DNA of 64,000 bases from CBINFS01 sp966250015 (GTDB taxonomy: Bacteria > Bacteroidota > Rhodothermia > Rhodothermales > DASSAV01). Numbering within the stretch: the stretch's first letter is position 1; every line of letters starts with the position of its first letter. The stretch is from assembly GCA_966250015.1 (NCBI GenBank), contig CBINFS010000014.1, forward strand, positions 1 through 64,000. Reading direction: 5' to 3'. Of this stretch, positions 17,812 through 25,739 are shown piece after piece. The notes beneath the pieces were generated by a model. It ran no database searches, was not told where the DNA came from, and saw only the letters and a list, made by a program, of their open reading frames with translations. Made by a program: the position numbers and the translations under genes.

Positions 17812-19331
17812 GAAAGAAAATCCTGACGCCAGTAGGGTTCGAGTTGATCGGTGAGTGCTTCGTAGCGGCGAAATACCTGGTCGTAAACCTGTCTGAGGTC
17901 CGGATCAGGAACGAACACCCGTTTCTTCCGCACGAGCAGCTCGCATCCTTCGGAGATGGACGCAAACAGTCCGCTTCCCACTCCGGCCAGAATTGCAGCG
18001 CCCAGCGACGGGGTCTCCGGAATCTCAACCGTTGCCAGGGGTATTCCCGTCACGTCCGCAATGAGCTGATTCCAGAGCGTGCTCTTCGCTGCCCCGCCCA
18101 GGGCGCGAAGCTCCCGGACCTCGATGCCGCTCGCTCGCATCGTATCGAGATTGCGGCGGATCATGCAGGCCACGGATTCGAGGATCGCCCGGATGAAATG
18201 GGCCCGGCCCATCCCCAACCGAACACCCGCAAAAACACCCGCTGCATTTGTATCGAACTCGGGAGAGCCTGAGCCCATCAGATGAGGCAGCATCACGAGC
18301 CCTTCAGCACCCGGCGGGACTTCCGCGGCGAGGGCCGTCATTTGATCGTAAAAGTCGCGGTCTCCGGTAGCCTCCATGTCGCGCTCGAAGAACTTGTCGC
18401 GAAACCAGCGGAGGACCATACCGGCAGTTTGCCCATAGGGCAACAGAAAGTACTCGCCCTGAATGGCGTGGCACTGGCAGGGTAACGAGAGCTCCGGCCG
18501 CAAAACTGGTTCGTCCAACGTCACGACCATCGCCATCGAGGCGCCGGTCGTGACCGACACCACGCCCGGGGAAATGTTGCCGGCGCCGATCGCCCCAGCA
18601 GGATGATCGTAAGCCCCGGTGACCAGGAGTGTGTCGGGCGAGAGGCCGGTCTCTGCAAGCGCTTCGGGTGTAAGCGTTCCAACCGCCGTACCCGAATCCA
18701 GGACTTCAGGAAGCTGGTTGGCCCGGATGCCGAGATAACTGAGCATCTCCGACCACCATTCTTTCCGCACGATGTCATAGTACAGTGTCGACGAAACGAT
18801 CGACGCCTCCGTGACGAACCTGCCGCTGAGGCGGTACATCAGGTAATCCTCAACCAGCAGGTATTTGTGGACGCGGTCGAAAATCTCCGGCTCGTGCGTC
18901 CGGAGCCACAAAATGCGCGTGGCGGGCCAGATCGGTACGATCTCGGGCTGCCCCGTGCGCTTCAGGACCTCCCCGTGGTCAAAGAACCGATCAATCTGCT
19001 CGGCTTCCTTGACCGACCGGTTATCCAGCCACACGATGGCCTTGCACAGCGGCCGGCCATCCTCGTCGACAGGAATAATGGTCTCACCCTGGCTGGCGAA
19101 CGCGACCGCCCGAACGTCTTCCCCGTTTACACCCGCCTGCGCCAGCAGATCACGGATGACCTCGACCGTCGCACGCCAGTAAACCTCCGGCTCCACCTCG
19201 CACCGGTCGCCTTGCGACTCCAGGCTGTACTCCCGCCCGGCCGTGGCTAGTAACCCACGATCCGGACTCAACAGGATTCCCTTGACTGCTGTAGTCCCTG
19301 CATCCAGTCCTATCAGGCAATCACCAGACAT
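17808..19331 (-). CDS. FGGY-family carbohydrate kinase
   Basis: This 507-residue cytoplasmic kinase phosphorylates a sugar or ketose with ATP. The N-terminal nucleotide-fold motif LIGLDAGTTAVKGILL, the FASQGETIIPVDEDGRPL segment, WLDNRS and the C-terminal LGGAAKSTLWNQLIADVTGIP with SLGAAILAGVG are FGGY features. It could be a xylulokinase, fuculokinase, gluconokinase or a relative; closely related family members differ in substrate. It sits between a class I aldolase upstream and a sodium symporter downstream (ATGA overlap). This supports a route of import, isomerisation, phosphorylation and aldol cleavage. Confidence 0.92.
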   Translation of the reverse strand: MSGDCLIGLDAGTTAVKGILLSPDRGLLATAGREYSLESQGDRCEVEPEVYWRATVEVIRDLLAQAGVNGEDVRAVAFASQGETIIPVDEDGRPLCKAIVWLDNRSVKEAEQIDRFFDHGEVLKRTGQPEIVPIWPATRILWLRTHEPEIFDRVHKYLLVEDYLMYRLSGRFVTEASIVSSTLYYDIVRKEWWSEMLSYLGIRANQLPEVLDSGTAVGTLTPEALAETGLSPDTLLVTGAYDHPAGAIGAGNISPGVVSVTTGASMAMVVTLDEPVLRPELSLPCQCHAIQGEYFLLPYGQTAGMVLRWFRDKFFERDMEATGDRDFYDQMTALAAEVPPGAEGLVMLPHLMGSGSPEFDTNAAGVFAGVRLGMGRAHFIRAILESVACMIRRNLDTMRASGIEVRELRALGGAAKSTLWNQLIADVTGIPLATVEIPETPSLGAAILAGVGSGLFASISEGCELLVRKKRVFVPDPDLRQVYDQVFRRYEALTDQLEPYWRQDFLS

Positions 19332-19400
19332 TAATCATCGTTTGTTGGATTCAAAAAAGGATTTAAGCCGATTATCCACGGCTCTTGCCAATCCATCGCC

Positions 19401-20228
19401 TCACGCAACAAACCCGTCCTCGAGGCGGAATTGGCGAACCGCCTCGGCCGGATCCAGGCCTCGTTTGACCACCTCGCACAACGCCGCTTGAAAGGCTCCG
19501 GGATTCGGTACCTGGATCGCGTTACGCCCGAACACGACACCACGCGCACCGTCTCGAATCTCATCCGAGGCCAGTTGCAGCGCTTCCAGTTGCGTTTTTT
19601 TCCGTTCTGCACCAAGCCCCAGTATCGGTACGGGTGTCGAACCGGTGACTGCCTTGAAGTCGTGCGTGTAAAAAGTCTTGATCAGGTCAGCACCCAGTTC
19701 GCTCAGAATGCGGCAGCTTGCATAAACCTGATGGTGCAATTCTTCCGGGGTGAGCTCGTCGGACCGTGTCGGGAAGAACTCACCGATGACAGGGATTCCC
19801 AGATGCTCGGCTTTGGCGGCGAGCCGGGCATAGATTTCGATGTTGGCGGCGTCCCTGGATTCGCTGCCCGTTTGAAGCGTAAGCGAAATGAGCACGATCT
19901 CGGCGCCAAGCGCTACGGCCTCCCTCACCGTCCGTACCGCGACCGTTACCGCCTCCTGATAATTCCATTGGAAACAATAGACGGTGCTCCAGTTGATCCG
20001 CACGATTGGCATGGGGGCGCCTTTGTATGCAAAGACCTGCCTGCACGACTTCAGCATTCCAGGACTCAGCAATACCCCGTCTACTACCGGGTTGATCTTC
20101 GCTGCTGTTTCTTTCAGATCGATCATGCCCGGTATGGGTCCGTCAAACATACCGTGGTCAATGGCCACGATAACAGCGTTTTCGCCTCGGCTGAACAGCT
20201 TGTCGAGTCGCAGGTCTTTACCGTTCAT
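19401..20228 (-). CDS. DhnA-type class I aldolase (DeoC/LsrF/FbaB-like)
   Basis: This 275-residue TIM-barrel aldolase of the DhnA/LsrF group has VAIDHGMFDGPIPGM near the start, GVLLSPGML, and ADLIKTFYTHDF around residues 180-190, where the Lys is the likely Schiff-base residue. GARGVVFGRNAIQVPNP forms the phosphate-binding C-terminal part. It would cleave or transfer acetyl groups on a phosphorylated ketose, the step after the FGGY kinase encoded 69 bp downstream. Fucose and rhamnose routes normally use a class II FucA/RhaD aldolase, so this class I enzyme suggests a variant pathway or another sugar. It is the first gene of its operon and has an operator-like dyad 20 bp upstream. Confidence 0.88.
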   Translation of the reverse strand: MNGKDLRLDKLFSRGENAVIVAIDHGMFDGPIPGMIDLKETAAKINPVVDGVLLSPGMLKSCRQVFAYKGAPMPIVRINWSTVYCFQWNYQEAVTVAVRTVREAVALGAEIVLISLTLQTGSESRDAANIEIYARLAAKAEHLGIPVIGEFFPTRSDELTPEELHHQVYASCRILSELGADLIKTFYTHDFKAVTGSTPVPILGLGAERKKTQLEALQLASDEIRDGARGVVFGRNAIQVPNPGAFQAALCEVVKRGLDPAEAVRQFRLEDGFVA

Positions 20229-20247
20229 AGTTGTACTCTTTTGATTG

Positions 20248-20274
20248 TTTATGATCGAAACAACGAATCATAAA
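20248..20274. promoter_or_regulatory. Putative DeoR operator upstream of the aldolase operon
   Basis: TTTATGAT (20248-20255) and ATCATAAA (20267-20274) form a perfect 8-bp dyad with an 11-bp spacer CGAAACAACGA. The spacer resembles the TTCG/CGAA half-sites of DeoR-family operators. It lies 20 bp upstream of the aldolase start and about 95 bp from the divergent DeoR gene, placed to control both. Confidence 0.6.
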
Positions 20275-20368
20275 AACGGAAATCAAGAAAATCCGAAAAT
20301 ATTTTGCTTGTCCGGGTTTTTCCATTTACCTTCTCAATGGTCATTGTTGATCGTTTCACGTTTCCACC

Positions 20369-21130
20369 ATGCACGCTACAGAGCGCAAAAGATTCATTCT
20401 GAACTCCCTGTCCACCGCCGACTCCATTTCGGTCCAGGAATTGATCGATCATTGTAAGGTCTCGGCTGTGACGATTCGCCGAGACCTGACCGAGCTCGAA
20501 AGAAGGGGGTTGATTGCCAGATCATACGGCCGGATACACCGGCTCCAGTCGGTGGACCACCTGATCGCCTTCGATGCACGGGCTAACTTGATGGTCAAAG
20601 AAAAAAACGAGCTGTGCCGGCGCGCCGCATCCTTCATCCGGGCAGGCGACATCCTGTTTGTGGACTGCGGCACGACGATGTCGTACCTGGCCCAGTACAT
20701 CCGGGACATACCGAACCTCCACGTCATAACGAACTCGCTGCCCCTGATGTCAGCCCTGATAGACGCCAAGGGCATCCGGGTCAATTTGATTGGTGGAGAA
20801 GTCGATCCCGACCGAAAAGCGGTCTACGGCCCCGTCGCTGAACGGCAAATCGCCGATTATCACGCCGACAAGGCATTCATCGGCGCAGACGGCGTCTCTA
20901 CGAAGAACGGCTTGAGCTCCGATCACGAGCGAGAATCCGCCGTGACGCGCCGCATGATGCAGTCAGCCGACTCCGTTTTCCTGCTCTGCGACCACAGCAA
21001 GCTCGAAAAAGACAGCTACATCAGGTTTGCCGACCTGAGCGCGATCGATTGCCTCGTAACGGATAGTGGAGCGGACAGGGAGGTTCTGTCCCGCTACGAG
21101 GCCCAAAAAATAACCGTAGTGACGGCCTGA
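20369..21130 (+). CDS. DeoR/GlpR-family transcriptional repressor
   Basis: This 253-residue regulator has an N-terminal winged helix (SISVQELIDHCKVSAVTIRR, then DLTELERRGLIARSYGR) and a C-terminal sugar-phosphate-binding domain of the ribose-5-phosphate-isomerase-like type. The latter shows DILFVDCGTTMSYLAQYI, VITNSLP, GGEVDPDRKAVYGP, KAFIGADGVSTKNGLSSDHE and LLCDHSKLEKDSYI. It is divergent from the aldolase-kinase-symporter operon and precedes the aminotransferase set. It therefore probably represses both until a pathway sugar phosphate accumulates. A short GGCC/GGCC hairpin with TTTT overlaps its stop, but the 264 bp to the next gene leave the end of the transcript uncertain. Confidence 0.93.
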   Translation: MHATERKRFILNSLSTADSISVQELIDHCKVSAVTIRRDLTELERRGLIARSYGRIHRLQSVDHLIAFDARANLMVKEKNELCRRAASFIRAGDILFVDCGTTMSYLAQYIRDIPNLHVITNSLPLMSALIDAKGIRVNLIGGEVDPDRKAVYGPVAERQIADYHADKAFIGADGVSTKNGLSSDHERESAVTRRMMQSADSVFLLCDHSKLEKDSYIRFADLSAIDCLVTDSGADREVLSRYEAQKITVVTA

Positions 21131-21394
21131 AGGGCCTTTTATTTGACATTTTGAACCATCGAGCCGGTGCTCGCTCGCCTCGAGCATCTCGACGGTCCAT
21201 CCGCTAGACTGCCTGTACGACGGCGAAAGATATCGAATCGGCGGCATCGTTTGCCTTGCCCTCTTCAGGGATGAGGCCATGGCCGTTTTTTCCCCGCGAA
21301 TAATGACCAGACCACCCATCCTGCCAGTGACCGACCGCCGCTGATTCCAACTCAGTTTTTTCCCCAAACAGTAATACCTCGGACGGTTTACGAC

Positions 21395-22786
21395 ATGATC
21401 GAACAAACAGCAACAATAAATAAGGACTGGTGGAAGGCCAGCGCGGCGGACATTCCGATCATCAAAACGGAGCTTCCCGGCCCCACCTCTCGCCGTATGC
21501 ACCAGAGTGCAACGCGATACATGAAGGGCCTGAGCGGCCAGGTCAACCTTTTCCCTGTTTGCTTCGACTCCGGCTTCGGCGTGACGCTCACGGACGTCGA
21601 CGGCAACAAGTACCTGGACTTCTCCTCGGGCATCTACGTCGCCTCGCTCGGGCACTGCCATCCAAAAATCAGTGAAGCCGTGGCGCACTGGGCGAATCGC
21701 CTCATGAACTGCCACGACTTTACGACGCCGGTCAAAGAAGCGCTTCTCGAGAAGATGGTGGACGTCTTGCCCGAGGGGCTGAACGGCATACAGTTCTACA
21801 GCGACGGCACGTCCGCCGTCGAAGCGGGCCTCAGGGCTGCACGCGCCATCACCGGAAAGCATGAGTTCATCTCCGGCTTCCGGGATTTCCACGGAAAGTC
21901 GATGGGCGCCGTGAGCTGCGCCCGGATGACCAGAGGTGACGTGCTCAGCTACGGCCCGACACGCGCGCCGGGGTTCTACATGGTCCCCCGCCCCGATCCC
22001 TACCGCCCGCTCTTTACGAAACCCGACGGCGCTGTCGACACCGACGCCTACATCGACTTCTACGAGGAGTTCATCATGGAAGCGACGGTCGGAAACATCG
22101 CAGCCTTCGTGCTCGAACCCGCACAAGGTTGGGCCGGATCGATCTTCCCACCCGACGATTTCTTCCCGAAGCTCCAGGCGCTCTGCCGGAAGCACAAGAT
22201 CCTGCTCTTTGCCGATGAAGTGCTGGCGGGTATGGGCCGAACGGGCGAGTGGCTCTGCATGAGCCACTGGGACGTCGTACCGGACATCGTCACCTTCGGC
22301 AAGTCCTTCGGCAACGGATTCCCCGTCACAGCCGTCGTCGTCAAGGAGGAATTCGCGGAGGCGCTCAACCGCATTTCGGCTTCATCGAGCTACGGAGGAA
22401 ACCCGATGGCCTGCGCCGCCGCGCTGGCTTCGATCGAGGTCATCGAAGAGGAAGGGATCCTCGAGAACGTACGCCAGCTCGGCAAATACTTCATGGACCG
22501 TATGGAAAAGATGAAGGCCGAGCACCCCATCGTGGGTGACGTGAAGGGCAAAGGCCTGTTGCTTGGCATCGAGCTCGTGAAGGATAAGGAAACGAAAGAA
22601 CCCTTCGACGAAGCCGGCAAGCTCGTCTACCAGGGCGCCTTCCGAAAAGGACTCGCCTGGATCCCGGCAGGGCACATCCTGCGGATGTCTCCGCCGCTCA
22701 TCATCGATGAATACTACGCCGACATGGGGATGACGATGATCGAAGAATCGATCGCAGAGGTGGAGAAGAAGTTCGGATACGTCTAA
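21395..22786 (+). CDS. Class III PLP-dependent aminotransferase
   Basis: This 463-residue fold-type I aminotransferase belongs to the class III (GabT/ArgD/HemL) group. Features are YLDFSSGIYVASLGHCHPKI, FYSDGTSAVEAGLRAARAIT for cofactor phosphate binding, LFADEVLAGMGRTGEW with the PLP-pyridine Asp, and TFGKSFGNGFP with the Schiff-base Lys. It exchanges an amino group between an omega-amine or amino sugar and a keto acid; the donor is unknown. It lies between the DeoR regulator and the dimethylformamidase-like and isomerase genes (20 bp and 10 bp spacing), so it belongs to the sugar pathway rather than to general amino-acid metabolism. This context suggests a nitrogen-bearing substrate. Confidence 0.92.
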   Translation: MIEQTATINKDWWKASAADIPIIKTELPGPTSRRMHQSATRYMKGLSGQVNLFPVCFDSGFGVTLTDVDGNKYLDFSSGIYVASLGHCHPKISEAVAHWANRLMNCHDFTTPVKEALLEKMVDVLPEGLNGIQFYSDGTSAVEAGLRAARAITGKHEFISGFRDFHGKSMGAVSCARMTRGDVLSYGPTRAPGFYMVPRPDPYRPLFTKPDGAVDTDAYIDFYEEFIMEATVGNIAAFVLEPAQGWAGSIFPPDDFFPKLQALCRKHKILLFADEVLAGMGRTGEWLCMSHWDVVPDIVTFGKSFGNGFPVTAVVVKEEFAEALNRISASSSYGGNPMACAAALASIEVIEEEGILENVRQLGKYFMDRMEKMKAEHPIVGDVKGKGLLLGIELVKDKETKEPFDEAGKLVYQGAFRKGLAWIPAGHILRMSPPLIIDEYYADMGMTMIEESIAEVEKKFGYV

Positions 22787-22806
22787 CACCTGTAACCGAA
22801 ACGGTC

Positions 22807-24294
22807 ATGAACCATCGAATCGTCACACGCCTGCTGATTCCCCTGACCCTCGCGGGAATGCTGCTTACCGGGTGCGGGGACGCGCCACAGGGCGGCCGCG
22901 CGCAGTCCAACCCGATCGTCATCGAAAACCAGAACCCTGGCACCCAGGACTGGCTCTTGACGAAGGTCGACACGGTCCTGTCGACCGAAGGGCCGGGCAA
23001 TCAACCGCATTACCTCCGGAGCAGAAAAATCGAAGGGTACACGTCGCGGACGAGCTACGCGACCGGCGACACGGTCACGCTGTTCGTCAGCATGGATCCT
23101 TCGGGCGACTTCACGGTCGATTTTTACCGGATGGGATACTATCAGGGTAATGGAGGCCGGCACATGCGGTCCGACGGACCCCTCCCCGGCATCACACAGC
23201 CGACCCCCGAGGACGGGCAGCGGAATCTGCGCGAAGCCGCCTGGAAGCCATCGCATTCGTTCGTTGTGCCGGACGACTGGCTCAGCGGCGTCTACCTGGG
23301 CAAGCTGACCTCACTGGTCGACAGCACCCAGGCGTACGTCGTTTTTGTGGTTAGGGACAACCGGAGGGCTGACTTCAACTTCCAGGTGTCCGACATGACC
23401 TGGCAGGCTTACAATCGCTGGCCGGCGTGGCGATCGATGTATGACTTCCGGGGCAACCCCTGGAATACGTCGGGAGGGGACATCGTCAGCTTCGACCGAC
23501 CGTACGGGTTCTACTTCAACCTCCTGCCGTCGGACCCGAACTACCTCACGAACGGCTCCGGCGAGTTCCTGCTCTGGGAGCACCCGCTGGCCTTCTGGAT
23601 GGAAGAGCAAGGATATGACGTGACCTACACGTCCAACATCGACACCCACGAGGATCCCGACGGCCTGCTCAGGACGAAAGGCTTCATCTCGGTGTCGCAC
23701 GACGAGTACTGGACGCGCCGGATGTTCAACAACGTCACCAGGGCGCGGAACGAAGGCGTCAGCCTGCTCTTCCTCTCCGGCAACGCGATGGACGGTGAGG
23801 TCTTCCTTACGACGAGCCTCGATGGCCGCCCCAATCGCATTATGGGCCGTACGAAAGAGTTCACCGACGAGCAAAACCTGATGGGCGCGTCGTCTTACGG
23901 TGTCGGGCTCGGTGACTGGATCGTCAAAAACGCCGACCACTGGATCTACGAGGGCACCGGCGTTCAGGAAGGAGACCGCATCGAAGACCTGGTGGGATGG
24001 GAATACCACGGTCCACCCCTGCGCGACGACTCCACATTGGTGGTCCTGGCCGAAGGCATGCTGAACCAGAAACGGCCGGAATGGCCGCAGGACGCCCGCC
24101 ACGCCGCTACGATCTACACCGCGCCTAAGGGCAACTTCGTTTTCAACGCCGGCACGTGCTGGTGGAGCATGAAGCTGTCGACACCCCCGGGCTTCCGCAA
24201 TCCGCCGCGTTTGGACTTCACTGAGAACGATCCGCGCGTGCAGCAGATAACCCGGAATCTGATGGATCGAATCGTACAATCCAATCATCTATAA
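22807..24294 (+). CDS. N,N-dimethylformamidase large-subunit-like lipoprotein
   Basis: This 495-residue paralogue of the gene at 597 begins with a lipoprotein signal (LAGMLLTGC, lipid Cys at residue 22) instead of a Tat signal. It shares FYRMGYYQG, QVSDMTWQAYNRWPAWRSMYD, YDVTYTSNIDTHED, SHDEYW, SGNAMDGEVF, GVGLGDW, IYEGTG and FNAGTCWW with that protein. This is the fold of the large subunit of N,N-dimethylformamidase, an iron-dependent amidohydrolase. The GHDEYW His-Asp-Glu-Tyr motif becomes SHDEYW here. It sits in a tight plus-strand operon between the aminotransferase and the isomerase. An envelope amidase next to sugar-catabolism genes suggests removal of an N-acyl group from a glycan component. 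This is inference. Confidence 0.8.
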   Translation: MNHRIVTRLLIPLTLAGMLLTGCGDAPQGGRAQSNPIVIENQNPGTQDWLLTKVDTVLSTEGPGNQPHYLRSRKIEGYTSRTSYATGDTVTLFVSMDPSGDFTVDFYRMGYYQGNGGRHMRSDGPLPGITQPTPEDGQRNLREAAWKPSHSFVVPDDWLSGVYLGKLTSLVDSTQAYVVFVVRDNRRADFNFQVSDMTWQAYNRWPAWRSMYDFRGNPWNTSGGDIVSFDRPYGFYFNLLPSDPNYLTNGSGEFLLWEHPLAFWMEEQGYDVTYTSNIDTHEDPDGLLRTKGFISVSHDEYWTRRMFNNVTRARNEGVSLLFLSGNAMDGEVFLTTSLDGRPNRIMGRTKEFTDEQNLMGASSYGVGLGDWIVKNADHWIYEGTGVQEGDRIEDLVGWEYHGPPLRDDSTLVVLAEGMLNQKRPEWPQDARHAATIYTAPKGNFVFNAGTCWWSMKLSTPPGFRNPPRLDFTENDPRVQQITRNLMDRIVQSNHL

Positions 24295-24304
24295 CCTCGA
24301 TTTC

Positions 24305-25681
24305 ATGAACACGTTACCTCCCCTGAAAGCCGGCTATGTGGCCTTCGGAACGCAGTTTTACGAGCCTGGCAACCTGGCCGCCATCAGTGGCCGCGCCGAG
24401 AAACAGCTCGAGGAAGCCGGCCTGAAGCTCGTTAAGACGGCGCCGGTGTACGGTGAAGACACTGAACCCGAACGCGCCATCCGTGAGCTCAAGGCAGAGC
24501 CGTGGGACTTCCTCATCGTCAACATCATCAACTGGATCGATACGCGGGGTGTTTTCCGTGTATTGAGAGAGTTCAAGCACGAGCCGATCGTCCTCTACAG
24601 CATGGGGGGCTTTACCGACGAAAACGGTACGCTCATTTCTCCTGCTGCGGGCGCCGGCTCGACGTCGCTACGCTACCCGCTCGAACGCTGGGGCTACAAG
24701 TTCAAGTACCTGTTCAACGGCCCCGATCAACCCCTTGACGTCGAAGGCATCAGGATCTTCGGCCGGGCTGCACAGACCATGAAGCGCCTGCGCTACGCCC
24801 GCCTCGGCATGATCGGCTTCAACGACATGGGGCTCTACTCTACCGGGTACAACGTCACACTGCTGCGCGACCGCCTCGGGCCGGAAGTCGAAAGCGTCGA
24901 CCTGCTCCAGCTCAAGAACATGATGGAAGCGCTATCCGACGAAGAAGTCAAACAGGCAGTCGACGAGATCACAAAAGACTGGGAGTACCCGCTGGGCAGG
25001 CCCGATCCACGCGTGATCGAGTACGCAATCCGCGTTGGTGTGGCTACGATCAAGCTCTGCGAACAGAAAAAGTTCGACGCGTTCACGTACAAGTGCGTGG
25101 AGGGCGTCGATTCCGAGCTCGGGCTGACGCACGCCATCCCCGCTTCCATCGTCAACTCCGCCGGGTATCCTTACGTCGACGAAAACGACATCGGAAACCT
25201 CACGGCGGAGCTCATGCTGAAGTGGCTCTCGGGCAAGCAGACGATGTTCCTCGAACACTACGAGCACCATCCCGAGTGGATCCTGCTCGGCGAAGACGGC
25301 TACTGCCCGAGTGACTTCATCGAAGGGAAGCCACAGATCAAGCCGGTCGAAACGGTGCTGCTCGGCGGAATCGTCCAGTGCTCGAACATGAAGAAAGGCC
25401 GGATGACGCTTGCGTGCCTGTCGGAAGACGCCGACGGCTACCGCATGCACATCGTGACCGGTGAGGGGCGCGAGCGCCCGCAATGGGTCGAGATGGGCGT
25501 CCCGCTTCCCCCGTGGCCGAGCGTGACGTTTTATCCCGACGTTCCGGTCCGCCGCATCCTGAACCACGTGCAGTCCCAGCACTTCGGCGTCGTTTACGGT
25601 GACTACACGCGGGAGCTACTCGACCTCTGCTACCTGCTCGACATCAAGGCCGTGGCAGACGTGCCTGAAGATCGCTTGTAG
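24305..25681 (+). CDS. L-fucose/arabinose isomerase family protein
   Basis: This 458-residue cytoplasmic protein is of the fucose isomerase family (COG2407-like). It is shorter than the roughly 590-residue FucI of enterobacteria. N-terminal Rossmann-like segments (KAGYVAFGTQFYEPG, FLIVNIINWID, IGFNDMGLYSTGYN) are followed by the catalytic-region motif YKCVEGVDSELGLTHAIPAS. VNSAGYPYVDENDIGNLTAE and FLEHYEHHPEWILLGEDGYC are consistent with the metal-binding C-terminal part. It should interconvert an aldose and a ketose, feeding the FGGY kinase and aldolase encoded in the divergent operon. It is the last gene before a strong terminator. The true sugar may differ from L-fucose. Confidence 0.88.
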   Translation: MNTLPPLKAGYVAFGTQFYEPGNLAAISGRAEKQLEEAGLKLVKTAPVYGEDTEPERAIRELKAEPWDFLIVNIINWIDTRGVFRVLREFKHEPIVLYSMGGFTDENGTLISPAAGAGSTSLRYPLERWGYKFKYLFNGPDQPLDVEGIRIFGRAAQTMKRLRYARLGMIGFNDMGLYSTGYNVTLLRDRLGPEVESVDLLQLKNMMEALSDEEVKQAVDEITKDWEYPLGRPDPRVIEYAIRVGVATIKLCEQKKFDAFTYKCVEGVDSELGLTHAIPASIVNSAGYPYVDENDIGNLTAELMLKWLSGKQTMFLEHYEHHPEWILLGEDGYCPSDFIEGKPQIKPVETVLLGGIVQCSNMKKGRMTLACLSEDADGYRMHIVTGEGRERPQWVEMGVPLPPWPSVTFYPDVPVRRILNHVQSQHFGVVYGDYTRELLDLCYLLDIKAVADVPEDRL

Positions 25682-25690
25682 GTGAATGAC

Positions 25691-25729
25691 GGCAGACGGC
25701 GGGTCAGTCGCCCGCCGTCTGCCTTTTTT
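25691..25729 (+). terminator. Intrinsic terminator after the isomerase gene
   Basis: A 13-bp perfect GC-rich stem (25691-25703 with 25711-25723) has a 7-nt loop and is followed by six T. It begins 9 bp after the isomerase stop and lies before the convergent acetylesterase gene. Confidence 0.95.
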
Positions 25730-25739
25730 GTCGCGCAGC

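Noticed and set aside
20963..22267. Long minus-strand frame opposite DeoR and the aminotransferase (434 codons)
   Set aside because: It overlaps two strongly supported genes and shows no domain.
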